A stretch of DNA of 64,000 nt from Variovorax sp. PBS-H4 (GTDB lineage: Bacteria; Pseudomonadota; Gammaproteobacteria; Burkholderiales; Burkholderiaceae_C), in NCBI RefSeq assembly GCF_901827205.1, contig NZ_LR594675.1, positions 2,666,001 through 2,730,000 on the forward strand. The letters are read 5' to 3'. Of the stretch, positions 26,421 to 35,554 are shown piece by piece (position 1 is the stretch's first letter; each line of letters begins with the position of its first letter). The translations under genes and the position numbers were made by a program. Under the pieces are notes generated by a model. It was not told the DNA's origin and ran no database searches. It saw nothing but the letters and a program-made list of their open reading frames with translations.

Positions 26421-29216
26421 TCATGAGGCGCTCGCCAGTGCCGGGCGCGCCCGGACCATCCGCTTGAGCTCGGGCAGGCAGGACCCGCAGTTGGTGCCGC
26501 ACTTCAGCGCCCCCTGCAATGCGCCCAGCCGCTCGCCGTCCGACCCCGGGGTGTCTGCCAGCTGTTCCTCGATGGCGGTCTGCGTGATGCCGAAGCAACT
26601 GCAGACCGTCTTGCCCCGCGATGCGACGCCGGCCGGGGCCGCCGCGCCCGGCTTCAGCAACTGGCGTCCGTAGGCCTGGGCGGGCAGCCGGTCCTGGAGG
26701 ATGGCCTTGATCCAGGCCTCGGCGCGCGTGTCGCCAGCCAGCAGGAAGGCTTCGAGGCGCGCGTCCTCGCCATCGCGCACCAGCCGCGCGGCTCGCCGCT
26801 GGCCATGCTTCCTGTCGGCATAGCGCAGGCTGTCGGCGCCGTCCAGCGCCAGCAGCGCCTCGATGCGGGCCAGCAGTTCGTCGGGAGGCGCCTCGTACGC
26901 GGCGGCGCGCAACAGCACGCCGGTGCGTTCGCGTCCGCTGCCCTGCAGGGCGCCGCCGGCGCCGAAGGGCACGCAGCTTGCGAATACGAAAGCTGGCATC
27001 AGCGCGCACAAAGCCTCCCGCACGCGCAGGGCGGCGTCCTCCGGCAGCCAGCCCATCGCCAGCAGGGACCAGGGGAGCTCGGCCTTGAGGATCTTCACGG
27101 CTGCGTGCTTGAGTTCGGGCTGCTTCGAATCGGGGCAGAAGGCCGGCGTGGTGAGCACGTTGACACCGGCCAGCCGCTCGCCGGTGCTGGACCGGCCGCT
27201 CAGGTATTCCCCGCCCCAATGCATGGCGATGAAAGCCTGGCTCAGGCCCAGGTCCGTGCTGCCCGCCACGGGCAACACGATCGAACCGCGCCGCGAGGTG
27301 ACGTGCACCAGCTCGCCTTCGCGCAGCTGGCGCCGCGCCATGTCCTGGGGATGCATCTGGATCGAGGGTTCCGGCACATGGCCGAACAGGCGGCCCAGGG
27401 TGCCGGTGCGGCTCATGCCATGCCACTGGTCGCGCAGGCGGCCGGTGGTGAGGGAGAAGGGATGGCGCGCATCGCGCGGCTCGGCCACCGGCTTGTAGGC
27501 GACGTCCGCAAAGCGCGCGCGGCCATCGGGCGTGGGGAACACGCCGTCCTCGTAGAGCCGCGCGCGGCCGGTGGATTCGCCTTCTCGCAGCGGCCACTGT
27601 TGCGGCGCGGCGTCCAGCAGGGCGTAGCTCATGCCGGTGATGTCGAGGTCGCGGCCGCGGGTGCTTTCGCGATGCTCGTTCCACACCGACTCGGCATCGG
27701 CATACGGAAACAGCGTGGCCGTGCGCCCGAGCCGGGTTTCGAGCCGGCGCGCAAAGTCGGCGGCGATCAGCCAGTCGTCCCGCGTCTCGCCGGGCCGGGC
27801 CACGGCATTGCGCACGCGCGAGATGCGGCGCTCGCTGTTGGTGACGGTGCCGTCCTTCTCGCCCCAGGTGGTGGCCGGCAGCAGGAGGTCGGCGTAGTCG
27901 CAGGTGGCGGTGGTCGAGAAGGCCTCCTGCACGACCACGAACTCGCAGCGCTCCAGGGCGCGCCGCACGGTGGCTTGGTCGGGCAGGGACTGGGCCGGGT
28001 TGGTGCAGGCGATCCAGAGTGCCCGGATCTCGCCGTCTGCCGCGGCCTGGAACATCTCGACCGCGGTCTTGCCGGGCTTCTCCGGCACCGAGGGCACGCC
28101 CCACAGCGCGGCCACCTCCGCGCGATGCGCGGGGTTGGCCAGGTCGCGGTGCGCCGAGAGCAGGTTGGCCAGTCCGCCCACCTCGCGCCCGCCCATCGCG
28201 TTCGGCTGCCCGGTCAGCGAGAAAGGGCCGGCGCCCGGCTTGCCGATCTGGCCGGTGGCGAGATGCAGGTTGATCAGCGCCGCGTTCTTTGCAGTGCCCG
28301 AGCTCGACTGGTTGAGGCCCTGGCAGTAGAGGCTCAGCGTCGTGGCTGACGTGGCGAAGAGGCGTGCAGCCTCCAGCAGGTCTTCCTTGGCGATGCCGCA
28401 GACCTGGGCCACGCGCTCGGGCGTGCAGTCGCGCACCGTGCGCTTGAGTTCGTCGAAGCCGCTGGTGTGGGCTGCGATGTAGGCGGCATCGGTCCAGCCT
28501 TCCCAGAGCATCAGGTGCAGCATGCCGTGGAAGAGCATCACGTCGGTGCCGGGCTGCAGCGCCAGGTGCAGGTCGGCGATCTCGCAGGTGTCGGTGCGGC
28601 GCGGGTCGGCCACGATGATCTTCATCGCCGGGTTGGCCGCCTTCGCGTCCTCGATGCGGCGGAACAGGATCGGGTGCGCCCAGGCCGTGTTGCTGCCGGT
28701 GATGAAGAGGCACTGCGCGTGCTGGAAGTCGTCGTAGCAGGCCGGCGGTGCGTCGGCACCCAGCGTCTTCTTGTAGCCCGCCACCGCGCTGCTCATGCAC
28801 AGGCGTGAGTTGGTGTCGATGTTGTTGGTGCCGATCAGGCCCTTGGCCAGCTTGTTGAAGACATAGTAGTCCTCGGTGAGCAACTGCCCGGAGACGTAGA
28901 AGCCGACGGCGTCGGGCCCGTGGTCGCGGATGACCCGCGCGAACGTATCCGCGGCGGTGTCGAGCGCGGTGCCCCAGCTGATCGGCTGCGGCGTTGCGTC
29001 CCTGAGGGCGCGGCGCATGGGCTGCAGAAGGCGCGTCTGCATCGTGACGGCCGCGCTCGCGGTGAGATGCAGCGTCGAGCCCTTGGTGCAGAGCCGGCCG
29101 AAGTTGGCAGGGTGGTCCGGATCACCGCGCACGCCGGTGATCTGCTCGCCTTCGGATTCGATGATCACGCCACAGCCCACGCCGCAGTAGGGGCAGGTGG
29201 AGCGGGTTTCTTTCAT
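26421..29216 (-). CDS. nasA: Assimilatory nitrate reductase, catalytic subunit
   Basis: A 931-residue molybdopterin enzyme that reduces nitrate to nitrite in the cytoplasm. Cys-rich CPYCGVGCGV (residues 7-16) binds the N-terminal [4Fe-4S] cluster. The bis-MGD domain follows, with NSRLCMSSAV and MGGREVGGLANLL regions. The C-terminus carries a BFD-like [2Fe-2S] domain (CSCFGIT...CGTNCGSCLPELKRM) that takes electrons. The ATG at 29216 puts the Fe-S motif at the usual position; an upstream in-frame Met would add an Arg-rich extension. It starts 19 bp after nirD in a nirB-nirD-nasA-ybiB-cobA unit. Confidence 0.96.
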   Translation of the reverse strand: MKETRSTCPYCGVGCGVIIESEGEQITGVRGDPDHPANFGRLCTKGSTLHLTASAAVTMQTRLLQPMRRALRDATPQPISWGTALDTAADTFARVIRDHGPDAVGFYVSGQLLTEDYYVFNKLAKGLIGTNNIDTNSRLCMSSAVAGYKKTLGADAPPACYDDFQHAQCLFITGSNTAWAHPILFRRIEDAKAANPAMKIIVADPRRTDTCEIADLHLALQPGTDVMLFHGMLHLMLWEGWTDAAYIAAHTSGFDELKRTVRDCTPERVAQVCGIAKEDLLEAARLFATSATTLSLYCQGLNQSSSGTAKNAALINLHLATGQIGKPGAGPFSLTGQPNAMGGREVGGLANLLSAHRDLANPAHRAEVAALWGVPSVPEKPGKTAVEMFQAAADGEIRALWIACTNPAQSLPDQATVRRALERCEFVVVQEAFSTTATCDYADLLLPATTWGEKDGTVTNSERRISRVRNAVARPGETRDDWLIAADFARRLETRLGRTATLFPYADAESVWNEHRESTRGRDLDITGMSYALLDAAPQQWPLREGESTGRARLYEDGVFPTPDGRARFADVAYKPVAEPRDARHPFSLTTGRLRDQWHGMSRTGTLGRLFGHVPEPSIQMHPQDMARRQLREGELVHVTSRRGSIVLPVAGSTDLGLSQAFIAMHWGGEYLSGRSSTGERLAGVNVLTTPAFCPDSKQPELKHAAVKILKAELPWSLLAMGWLPEDAALRVREALCALMPAFVFASCVPFGAGGALQGSGRERTGVLLRAAAYEAPPDELLARIEALLALDGADSLRYADRKHGQRRAARLVRDGEDARLEAFLLAGDTRAEAWIKAILQDRLPAQAYGRQLLKPGAAAPAGVASRGKTVCSCFGITQTAIEEQLADTPGSDGERLGALQGALKCGTNCGSCLPELKRMVRARPALASAS

Positions 29217-29235
29217 GGCCGCATGCCTTCTGCGC

Positions 29236-29661
29236 CTACGCGCCGTGAGGCGCCTGCACGTCGAAGCTCTCGTCGCCCAGCTTGCCGGCCGTCGCAGCGC
29301 CCGGGCCTGCACGAGGCGGGGCCAGGTCGAGCGCCAGCGTCTCCAGCTCGCGCGCGTCCAGCATCACCTGCTCGCCTTCGACCTTGCAGGCGAAGCGCGG
29401 TGTGCAGCCCTCGTCGGGCGACTTCGCACAGCCGTCGTCCAGGCCGACAGTCCAGTTGTGCAGCGGGCAGGCCACGCTGGTGCCGAACACGATGCCCTGC
29501 GACAGCGGCCCGCCCTTGTGCGGGCAGCGGTCGAGCAGTGCGAAGACCTGGTTCTCGGCATTGCGGAACACGGCGACGTCCACGCCCACGGGCCGCGTCA
29601 CGCGGCGCGCGCCGAGCACCGGGATGTCGTCGACGCGGCAGATGACTTTCCATTCGCTCAT
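29236..29661 (-). CDS. nirD: Nitrite reductase (NADH) small subunit
   Basis: A 141-residue Rieske-type subunit that pairs with NirB. The ligand pairs are visible as RCPHKGG (Cys, His) and ACPLHNW (Cys, His), so a [2Fe-2S] cluster is expected, unlike some NirD proteins that have lost the ligands. The last ~25 residues are a variable Ala/Pro-rich tail. It starts 14 bp after the nirB stop and precedes nasA, consistent with coordinated synthesis of nitrite and nitrate reductases. Confidence 0.95.
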   Translation of the reverse strand: MSEWKVICRVDDIPVLGARRVTRPVGVDVAVFRNAENQVFALLDRCPHKGGPLSQGIVFGTSVACPLHNWTVGLDDGCAKSPDEGCTPRFACKVEGEQVMLDARELETLALDLAPPRAGPGAATAGKLGDESFDVQAPHGA

Positions 29662-29675
29662 CGTGTCTTCCCCTT

Positions 29676-32144
29676 TCAGGCCGGCTGGGCGGCGTTGTCC
29701 ACCACGGCCACCGGCGTGAATTGCCGCACGTCGACCGAAGCCTGGCTGGACTCGAACCACGGATCGGGCTCGCCATCGAGCGCGAACTGCAGCCGTTCCC
29801 ACAGCGCCTGGCGGCCCTCGGCGTCCTCGACGATGCGCTTTTTCACATAGTCCAGGCCGACGCGTCCGATGTAGTGCACCGTGCGCTCGAGGTACCAGCC
29901 CTCCTCGCGGTAGAGCTGCAGGAAGGCGCCCGCGTACGCCATGACCTCCTCCGAAGTCTTGAGCTTGACCAGGAACTGCGCCACCTCGGTCTTGATGCCG
30001 CCGTTGCCGCCGACGTAGATCTCCCAGCCCGAATCGACACCGATCACGCCCACGTCCTTGATACCGGCCTCGGCGCAGTTGCGCGGGCAGCCCGAGACGG
30101 CGAGCTTGACCTTGTGCGGCGCATACATGGCCCACAGGGCGCGCTCGAGGTCCTTGCCCATCTGGGTCGAATCCTGGGTGCCGAAGCGGCACCACTCGCT
30201 GCCCACGCAGGTCTTCACCGTGCGCAGCGACTTGGCGTAGGCGAAGCCCGAGGGCATCCCGATGTCCTTCCAGACGTTGGCCAGGTCTTCCTTCTTCACG
30301 CCCAGCAGGTCGATGCGCTGGCCGCCGGTGACCTTGACGGTCGGGATCTGGTACTTGTCGGCTGCGTCGGCGATGCGGCGCAACTCATCGGGCGTGGTGT
30401 GGCCGCCCCACATGCGCGGGATCACCGAGTAGGTGCCGTCCTTCTGGATGTTGGCGTGGCTGCGTTCGTTGATGAAGCGGCTCTGCGGATCGTCCTTCGC
30501 CTCCTTGGGCCAGGTCGAGATCAGGTAGTAGTTGATCGCCGGCCGGCAGCTGGAGCAGCCGTTGGGCGTGCGCCAGCCCAGGCCGCGGTACACCTCCGCG
30601 TGGGTCAGCCAGTGCTCCTTGCGGATCGCTTCGCGCACGTCCTGGTGGCTGGTGTCGGTGCAGCCGCAAAGGGCCTTCTTCTTCGGCGCGGCCGAGTAGT
30701 CGCCTCCGGCGGTGAACATCAGGATCTGCTCCACCAGCCCGGTGCACGATCCGCAGGAGGCGCTGGCCTTGGTGTGCTTCTTGACTTCTTCCAGCGTGAA
30801 CAGGCCCTTGTCCTTGATCGCCTTGCAGATGGTGCCCTTGTTGACACCGTTGCAGCCGCAGACCTCGGCGTCGTCCGGCATGCTGGCCGCCTTGCTGTGG
30901 CCTTCATGGCCCGTGTCGCCGATGTTCGACTCCCCGAACATCAGCTTGTCGCGGATGTCGTTCACGCTGCGGCCGTCGCGCAGCAGCTTGAAGTACCAGC
31001 TGCCGTCCACCGTGTCGCCGTACAAGCAAGCGCCGACCAGCTTGTCTTCCTTGATCACGAGCTTCTTGTAGACGCCGCCGAAGGGATCGCTCATCACGAT
31101 CTCCTCGCAGCCCTCGCCGCCCATGAAGTTGCCGGCGGAGAAGAGATCGATGCCGGTCACCTTGAGCTTGGTCGAGGTGAGCGAGCCCGAGTAGCGCCCG
31201 ATGCCGAAGTGCGCCAGGTGGTTGGCCGCCACCTTGGCCTGCTCGAACAGCGGAGCGACCAGGCCGTAGGCGACGCCGCGGTGGGCCGCGCATTCGCCGA
31301 CCGAGTAGATGCGTGCGTCGGTCACCGTCTGCATGGTGTCGTTGACGACGATGCCGCGGTCGCAATGCAGGCGCATCTTCTGCGCGAGCTCCACGTTGGG
31401 GCGGATGCCCACGGCCATCACGACCAGATCGGCCGCTGCTTCGGTGCCGTCCTTGAAGCGGATCGCCTTGACGCGCCCGCTCTTGCCGTCATCGCCGTCG
31501 CCGACCAGCTCCTGCGTCTGTGCGCCGATCAGGAACTTCAGCCCCCGGTCCTCCAGCGACTTCTGCAGCAGCTTGCCGGCCACGTCGTCGAGCTGGCGTT
31601 CCATCAGCCACGGCATCACGTGCACCACCGTCACGTTCATGCCGCGCAGCATCAGTCCGTTGGCGGCTTCCAGGCCCAGCAGACCGCCGCCGATGACGAC
31701 CGCGTTCTTGTGCGTCCTCGCGGTCTCGATCATGTAGTCGGTGTCGGCGATGTCGCGGTAGGCGATCACACCCTCGAGGTCCTTGCCGGGCACCGGCAGC
31801 ATGAAGGGCGTGGAGCCGGTGCACATCAGAAGGCGGTCGTACTCGGCCTCGGTGCCGTCCTCGGCGCGAACGATGCGCCTGACGCGGTCGACTTCGGCCA
31901 CCTTCCTGCCGGCATGCAAGGTGATGTTGTTCTCGGCGTACCACTCCCAGCTGTTGAGGATGATCTCGTCCACCGTCTGTTCGCCTGCGAGCACCGGCGA
32001 CAGGAGGATGCGGTTGTAGTTGGGATGCGGCTCGGCGCCGAAGACGGTGATGTCGTAGAGCTCGGGCTCGATCTTGAGCAGCTCCTCGACGGTACGCACG
32101 CCGGCCATGCCGTTGCCGACCATCACGAGTTTCATCTTCTTCAT
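29676..32144 (-). CDS. nirB: Nitrite reductase (NADH) large subunit
   Basis: An 822-residue siroheme enzyme reducing nitrite to ammonia with NADH. An N-terminal FAD/NAD module (VMVGNGMAGVRTVEELL; VIGGGLLGLEAANGL) is followed by two BFD-like Cys clusters (VCGCNGVNKGTIC...CGSCTGLVEQ and LCGCTDTSH...CSSCRPAINYY). The siroheme-[4Fe-4S] domain has CVGSEWCRFGTQDS and SGCPRNCAEAG. The start MKKMKLV at 32144 has AAAGGTC just upstream; the longer frame is spurious. It is the first gene of the reductase unit and diverges from the kinase-phosphatase gene across 67 bp. Confidence 0.97.
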   Translation of the reverse strand: MKKMKLVMVGNGMAGVRTVEELLKIEPELYDITVFGAEPHPNYNRILLSPVLAGEQTVDEIILNSWEWYAENNITLHAGRKVAEVDRVRRIVRAEDGTEAEYDRLLMCTGSTPFMLPVPGKDLEGVIAYRDIADTDYMIETARTHKNAVVIGGGLLGLEAANGLMLRGMNVTVVHVMPWLMERQLDDVAGKLLQKSLEDRGLKFLIGAQTQELVGDGDDGKSGRVKAIRFKDGTEAAADLVVMAVGIRPNVELAQKMRLHCDRGIVVNDTMQTVTDARIYSVGECAAHRGVAYGLVAPLFEQAKVAANHLAHFGIGRYSGSLTSTKLKVTGIDLFSAGNFMGGEGCEEIVMSDPFGGVYKKLVIKEDKLVGACLYGDTVDGSWYFKLLRDGRSVNDIRDKLMFGESNIGDTGHEGHSKAASMPDDAEVCGCNGVNKGTICKAIKDKGLFTLEEVKKHTKASASCGSCTGLVEQILMFTAGGDYSAAPKKKALCGCTDTSHQDVREAIRKEHWLTHAEVYRGLGWRTPNGCSSCRPAINYYLISTWPKEAKDDPQSRFINERSHANIQKDGTYSVIPRMWGGHTTPDELRRIADAADKYQIPTVKVTGGQRIDLLGVKKEDLANVWKDIGMPSGFAYAKSLRTVKTCVGSEWCRFGTQDSTQMGKDLERALWAMYAPHKVKLAVSGCPRNCAEAGIKDVGVIGVDSGWEIYVGGNGGIKTEVAQFLVKLKTSEEVMAYAGAFLQLYREEGWYLERTVHYIGRVGLDYVKKRIVEDAEGRQALWERLQFALDGEPDPWFESSQASVDVRQFTPVAVVDNAAQPA

Positions 32145-32211
32145 GGGTGGGACCTTTCTGGACTCAAGCAAAGTGGGTGTGCATGGCGGGCTGCGTGGAC
32201 AATCGCGCGCC

Positions 32212-33978
32212 ATGACCTTCGAGGTGGAAATCGGCTACAGCAGCCATCGCGGCCCGCGCCCGCAGAACGAGGACTTCGCCGGCGCAGTGCATGCGCCGCG
32301 TGGCGAGGAATCGCGCGGGCTGATCGCAGCCATTGCCGACGGCGTCTCTTCGGGCGGCCATGGCCTGGAGGCTGCGCAGACCACCGTGATCGGCTTGCTG
32401 GGCGACTACTTCGCCACGCCCGACACCTGGGAGCCGACCGCGGCCATGGACCGGCTGATCGCTGCCCAGAACGCCTGGCTGGCCGATCACAACCGCCGCC
32501 GCCGCCAGGACAGCGCCATGACCACGCTGACCGCGCTGGCCCTGCACGGGCAGAGCTACACGCTGGCCCACGTGGGCGACACGCGCGCCTGGCGCGTGCG
32601 CAAGGGCGAGGGCGCCGCCACGCCGCTGACCGTCGACCATGCGCTGGACCACCTGGACCTGCGCAGCCGGCTGACGCGCGCCGTGGGCCTGGACGACCAC
32701 GTGCGGGTCGACTACCTGCAGGGCGACCTGCGCGTGGGCGACTGCTTCGTGCTCAGCACCGATGGCGTGCACGGCGTGCTCAAGCCGGCGCGCGTGGCCG
32801 AGCTTGCGCTCGCCGACGGCGCCCAACAGGCGAGCGATGCGCTGGTCGCCGCCGCCATCGCCGCCGGCACGCGCGACAACGCGACCGCGCTGGTCATCCG
32901 CGTGCTGGGCCTGGATGCCCGGCAGCTGCACGACGAGCTGGGCGATGCACGACGGCTCGCGCCGCCCGCGGCGCTGAAGGTGGGCGATGTGCTCGACGGC
33001 TACGCCATTACCGCGCTGGTGGCCGATACCGGCGTGCACAGGCTCTACCAGGCACGCCACCTGAACAGCCGTGCGCTGGTGGCCATCAAGACGCTGCACC
33101 CGTCGCGTGCCAGCGACCCGGAAGAACGCGCCATGCTGGCGCACGAGGCGTGGCTCGGGCTGCGCGTGGGCGCCGCCCGGCCCCACGAAGTCACGCGCAC
33201 GAAGGGCGCAGGCGACGGCGACCCGACGAAGACGCCCGGCGAGCACGGCTTCGTGCGCGTGCACGAGCGCGCCGGCGACGCCACCGCGCTCTATACCGTG
33301 TTCGACTGGCATGGCGGCCGCACCATCGAGCAGATGCTGCAGGCCCGCGCGCGCCCGACGGTCGCCGAGGTGGTCGCGGCCGCCGTCCAGATCTGCAAGG
33401 CCCTGGGCCGGCTGCACCGCCACGGCGTGGTGCACCGGGACATCAAGCCCGGCAACCTGCACCTCGGGGACGACGGCTGCTGGCGCATCCTCGACCTGGG
33501 CGTGGCGCTTTCGGGCCGGGAAGGCGCCGCGCAGCGCGAGCTGCATGCGGGCACGCCCAGCTTCATGAACCCGGAGCAATGGGAGGGCGCCGTGCCCGAC
33601 GCCGGCAGCGACCTGTTCGCGCTGGGCGTGGTCCTCTACCAATGGCTCGGCGGGCGCCTTCCCTATGGCGAGATCGAGCCCTACCAGGCCGCGCGCTACC
33701 GGCGCGACCCCGTCGCCCTGTCGCGCATCCGGCCGGACGTGCCGGTCTGGCTCGACCACCTGGTGCGCAAGGCGGTGGCGCGCGATGCGCACCAGCGCTT
33801 CGAGACCGCCGAGGAAATGCTGCTGGCGCTGGAGCGCGGCGCCGCCCGTCCGGTCGGCGCGCCGGCTGCCACGCCGCTTGTGCGCCGCGACCCCGCGCTG
33901 CTGTGGAAGGCCGCGCTGGCCGCGTCGCTGCTGTTCAACGCGCTGCTCGTCTATTGGTTGTTGTTCCTGCCGCGCTGA
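32212..33978 (+). CDS. Fused PP2C phosphatase / Ser-Thr protein kinase, membrane anchored
   Basis: A 588-residue bifunctional signalling protein. Residues 1-235 are a PP2C phosphatase with metal-binding motifs NED (19-21), IADGVSSGGHG (Asp43), HVGDTRAW (Asp123), STDGVHG (Asp184) and RDNAT (Asp222). Residues about 258-540 are a Hanks-type kinase with K293 in VAIKTL, catalytic loop HRDIKPGN (Asp410, Asn415), DLG in place of DFG (Asp428) and GTPSFMNPEQW. A charged insert (about 322-345) follows the kinase N-lobe region. A single membrane helix ends the protein (about 564-586). It diverges from nirB and converges with narK, so a role in nitrate signalling is inferred; its targets are unknown. Confidence 0.9.
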   Translation: MTFEVEIGYSSHRGPRPQNEDFAGAVHAPRGEESRGLIAAIADGVSSGGHGLEAAQTTVIGLLGDYFATPDTWEPTAAMDRLIAAQNAWLADHNRRRRQDSAMTTLTALALHGQSYTLAHVGDTRAWRVRKGEGAATPLTVDHALDHLDLRSRLTRAVGLDDHVRVDYLQGDLRVGDCFVLSTDGVHGVLKPARVAELALADGAQQASDALVAAAIAAGTRDNATALVIRVLGLDARQLHDELGDARRLAPPAALKVGDVLDGYAITALVADTGVHRLYQARHLNSRALVAIKTLHPSRASDPEERAMLAHEAWLGLRVGAARPHEVTRTKGAGDGDPTKTPGEHGFVRVHERAGDATALYTVFDWHGGRTIEQMLQARARPTVAEVVAAAVQICKALGRLHRHGVVHRDIKPGNLHLGDDGCWRILDLGVALSGREGAAQRELHAGTPSFMNPEQWEGAVPDAGSDLFALGVVLYQWLGGRLPYGEIEPYQAARYRRDPVALSRIRPDVPVWLDHLVRKAVARDAHQRFETAEEMLLALERGAARPVGAPAATPLVRRDPALLWKAALAASLLFNALLVYWLLFLPR

Positions 33979-34010
33979 GCGCGGGAGGGAAGTGACGTCC
34001 CGCATGGTCG

Positions 34011-35315
34011 TCACCCTCCAGCGCTGCGGCGCATCGGGCGAACCGGCCGGTCGGTCGGCTGGCTCGCGGTGTTGGGGCTGGGTCGCGCGCGACCGCCTTT
34101 TTCTGCCCACGTCCGGGTCCAGCGGATCTGCATGACCCGCATCACGCCGAGCATCACGACGGCCAGCACTGCGAACAGCACGAAGCCCCAGGTGTAGGTG
34201 CCGAGGTACTGCTTCGAGAGGCCCATTGCGTTGGGCACCAGGCCGCCGCCCAGTGCGCCGATCTCGCCGATCATCGAGCCGGCTACTGCCGTGGTGGTAG
34301 GCCAGCGCAGTGGCACCAGCTGGAACAGCGCGCCATTGCCCGCGCCCAGTGCCGCGAAGCAGACGATCAGCAGCAGCGTGGTCAGCACCAGCGAACTCGA
34401 GGTGAAGCCGATCAGCGCCAGCGTGGTGGCCGACACCACCAGCACCAGCGTCAGCGTGTTGACGCCGCCCCAGCGATCGGACAGCCAGCCGCCCATCACG
34501 CGCACTGCCGCGCCCATGAAAGCCGCCAGCATCGTCAGTTGGCCCGCCTGCACTTTGCTGACGCCGAACTGGTCGTAATAGTAGGAGGGCAGGAAGGTGG
34601 TGAGGCCGATGAAACCACCGAAGGTGATGCCGTAGATCAGGCTGAAGGCCCAGCCATCCTTCTCGAACAGGCACGCCACGTGCGCGCGCAGGCTGGCGTG
34701 GCTGTCGACGTCCGGCGGCTCCTGCGCGAACAGCACCATCACGGCCATCGGAACCAGAATGGCCACCGCCGCCACGCCATAGACCGCCTGCCAGCCGAGC
34801 CATTGCGCCAGCGGCGGCGCGACCAGCACCGACAGCGCCGTGCCCACGTTGCCGGCCCCGACCAGGCCCATCGCCAGGCCCTTGTTCTGCGGCGGAAAGG
34901 AGCCCGAGCCCAGCGACAGCGCCACGCCGAAGCTGGCGCCGGCAATACCCAGCAGCACGCCCATCGCCAGCAGGTCGTTGAAGCTGTGCACCATGAAGAA
35001 GCCGAACAGCATCGCCACCGCGATCAACCCCATTTCCACCAGCGTCGCATTCTTGCGGCCGATGTACTGCGACAGGATGCCGAGCGGAAAGCGCATCAGC
35101 GCGCCGGCGATGATCGGGATCGACAGCATCAGCCCCTTCTGTGCGGCGTTCAGCTGGAAGCTCTCGCTGATGAACGGGGCCATCGCGCCGTTCAGCACCC
35201 AGATGCAGCACGAGAACATGAAGTAGAAGAAGGCCGCGAAGAGAGTGGGAGCGTGCCCGGAGCGCAGGAAAGATTTGAAGCTGGTCATGGCTGTGGCAAT
35301 GCGAAAAGCATCCAT
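34011..35315 (-). CDS. narK: MFS nitrate/nitrite transporter (NarK/NasA family)
   Basis: A 434-residue 12-helix transporter of the nitrate-nitrite porter group. The two nitrate signature motifs are visible, GAGNVGTALS in helix 5 and GAGNGALFQLVP in helix 11, with an MFS loop motif GGWLSDRWGG between the halves. It should import nitrate and/or export nitrite across the inner membrane. The start is uncertain: ATG 35315 has AAGG close upstream, while ATG 35288 (MTSFKSFLRSG) matches the usual family N-terminus. Its leader holds two hairpins resembling an ANTAR-binding site. It lies between the kinase-phosphatase and the second ANTAR regulator. Confidence 0.94.
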   Translation of the reverse strand: MDAFRIATAMTSFKSFLRSGHAPTLFAAFFYFMFSCCIWVLNGAMAPFISESFQLNAAQKGLMLSIPIIAGALMRFPLGILSQYIGRKNATLVEMGLIAVAMLFGFFMVHSFNDLLAMGVLLGIAGASFGVALSLGSGSFPPQNKGLAMGLVGAGNVGTALSVLVAPPLAQWLGWQAVYGVAAVAILVPMAVMVLFAQEPPDVDSHASLRAHVACLFEKDGWAFSLIYGITFGGFIGLTTFLPSYYYDQFGVSKVQAGQLTMLAAFMGAAVRVMGGWLSDRWGGVNTLTLVLVVSATTLALIGFTSSSLVLTTLLLIVCFAALGAGNGALFQLVPLRWPTTTAVAGSMIGEIGALGGGLVPNAMGLSKQYLGTYTWGFVLFAVLAVVMLGVMRVMQIRWTRTWAEKGGRARPSPNTASQPTDRPVRPMRRSAGG

Positions 35316-35416
35316 GCAGCCTTGGCGTGGCCGCGTGGATGGGCGATGAATGGGGAGCGTCCCGCCAGCAGCTGGCGGAATCGACGGGCGGTGGGCGAGT
35401 CCCTGCGGGGACCCCG

Positions 35417-35466
35417 GCCGGCTACGAGGCCGGCGACTTCACCAAAGCGGTGCTTCGTTACACCGC
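35417..35466 (-). promoter_or_regulatory. Candidate ANTAR dual-hairpin target in the narK leader
   Basis: On the minus strand a 7-bp stem GCGGTGT/GCACCGC (35466-35447) encloses the hexaloop AACGAA, with A at position 1 and G at position 4 as described for ANTAR targets. After 12 nt a second 6-bp stem GCCGGC/GCCGGC (35434-35417) encloses CTCGTA, which keeps G4 but not A1. A further hairpin (35378-35362, CCGCCAG/CTGGCGG) lies nearer narK but has no U-run. Confidence 0.5.
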
Positions 35467-35554
35467 GCCCTTGGTTACGCAAGACACGTGCCTGCCGCTG
35501 CGCTGCCGCTTCGCCTATGCTGCGACCGCCTGCCTCGTTCGCCATCCGCCTTTC

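Noticed and set aside
25408..28800. 1130-codon frame suggesting a ybiB fusion
   Set aside because: The upstream part is an out-of-phase shadow of nasA; YbiB begins at the ATG at 26322 with the family-typical N-terminus.
32145..32211. ANTAR hairpins in the nirB leader
   Set aside because: The 67-bp gap to the divergent gene contains no stem-loop with a six-base loop and no U-tract.
29721..33995. 1424-codon open frame on the plus strand
   Set aside because: It runs antisense to nirB and then out of phase through the kinase-phosphatase gene. The real kinase-phosphatase starts at 32212 in another frame.
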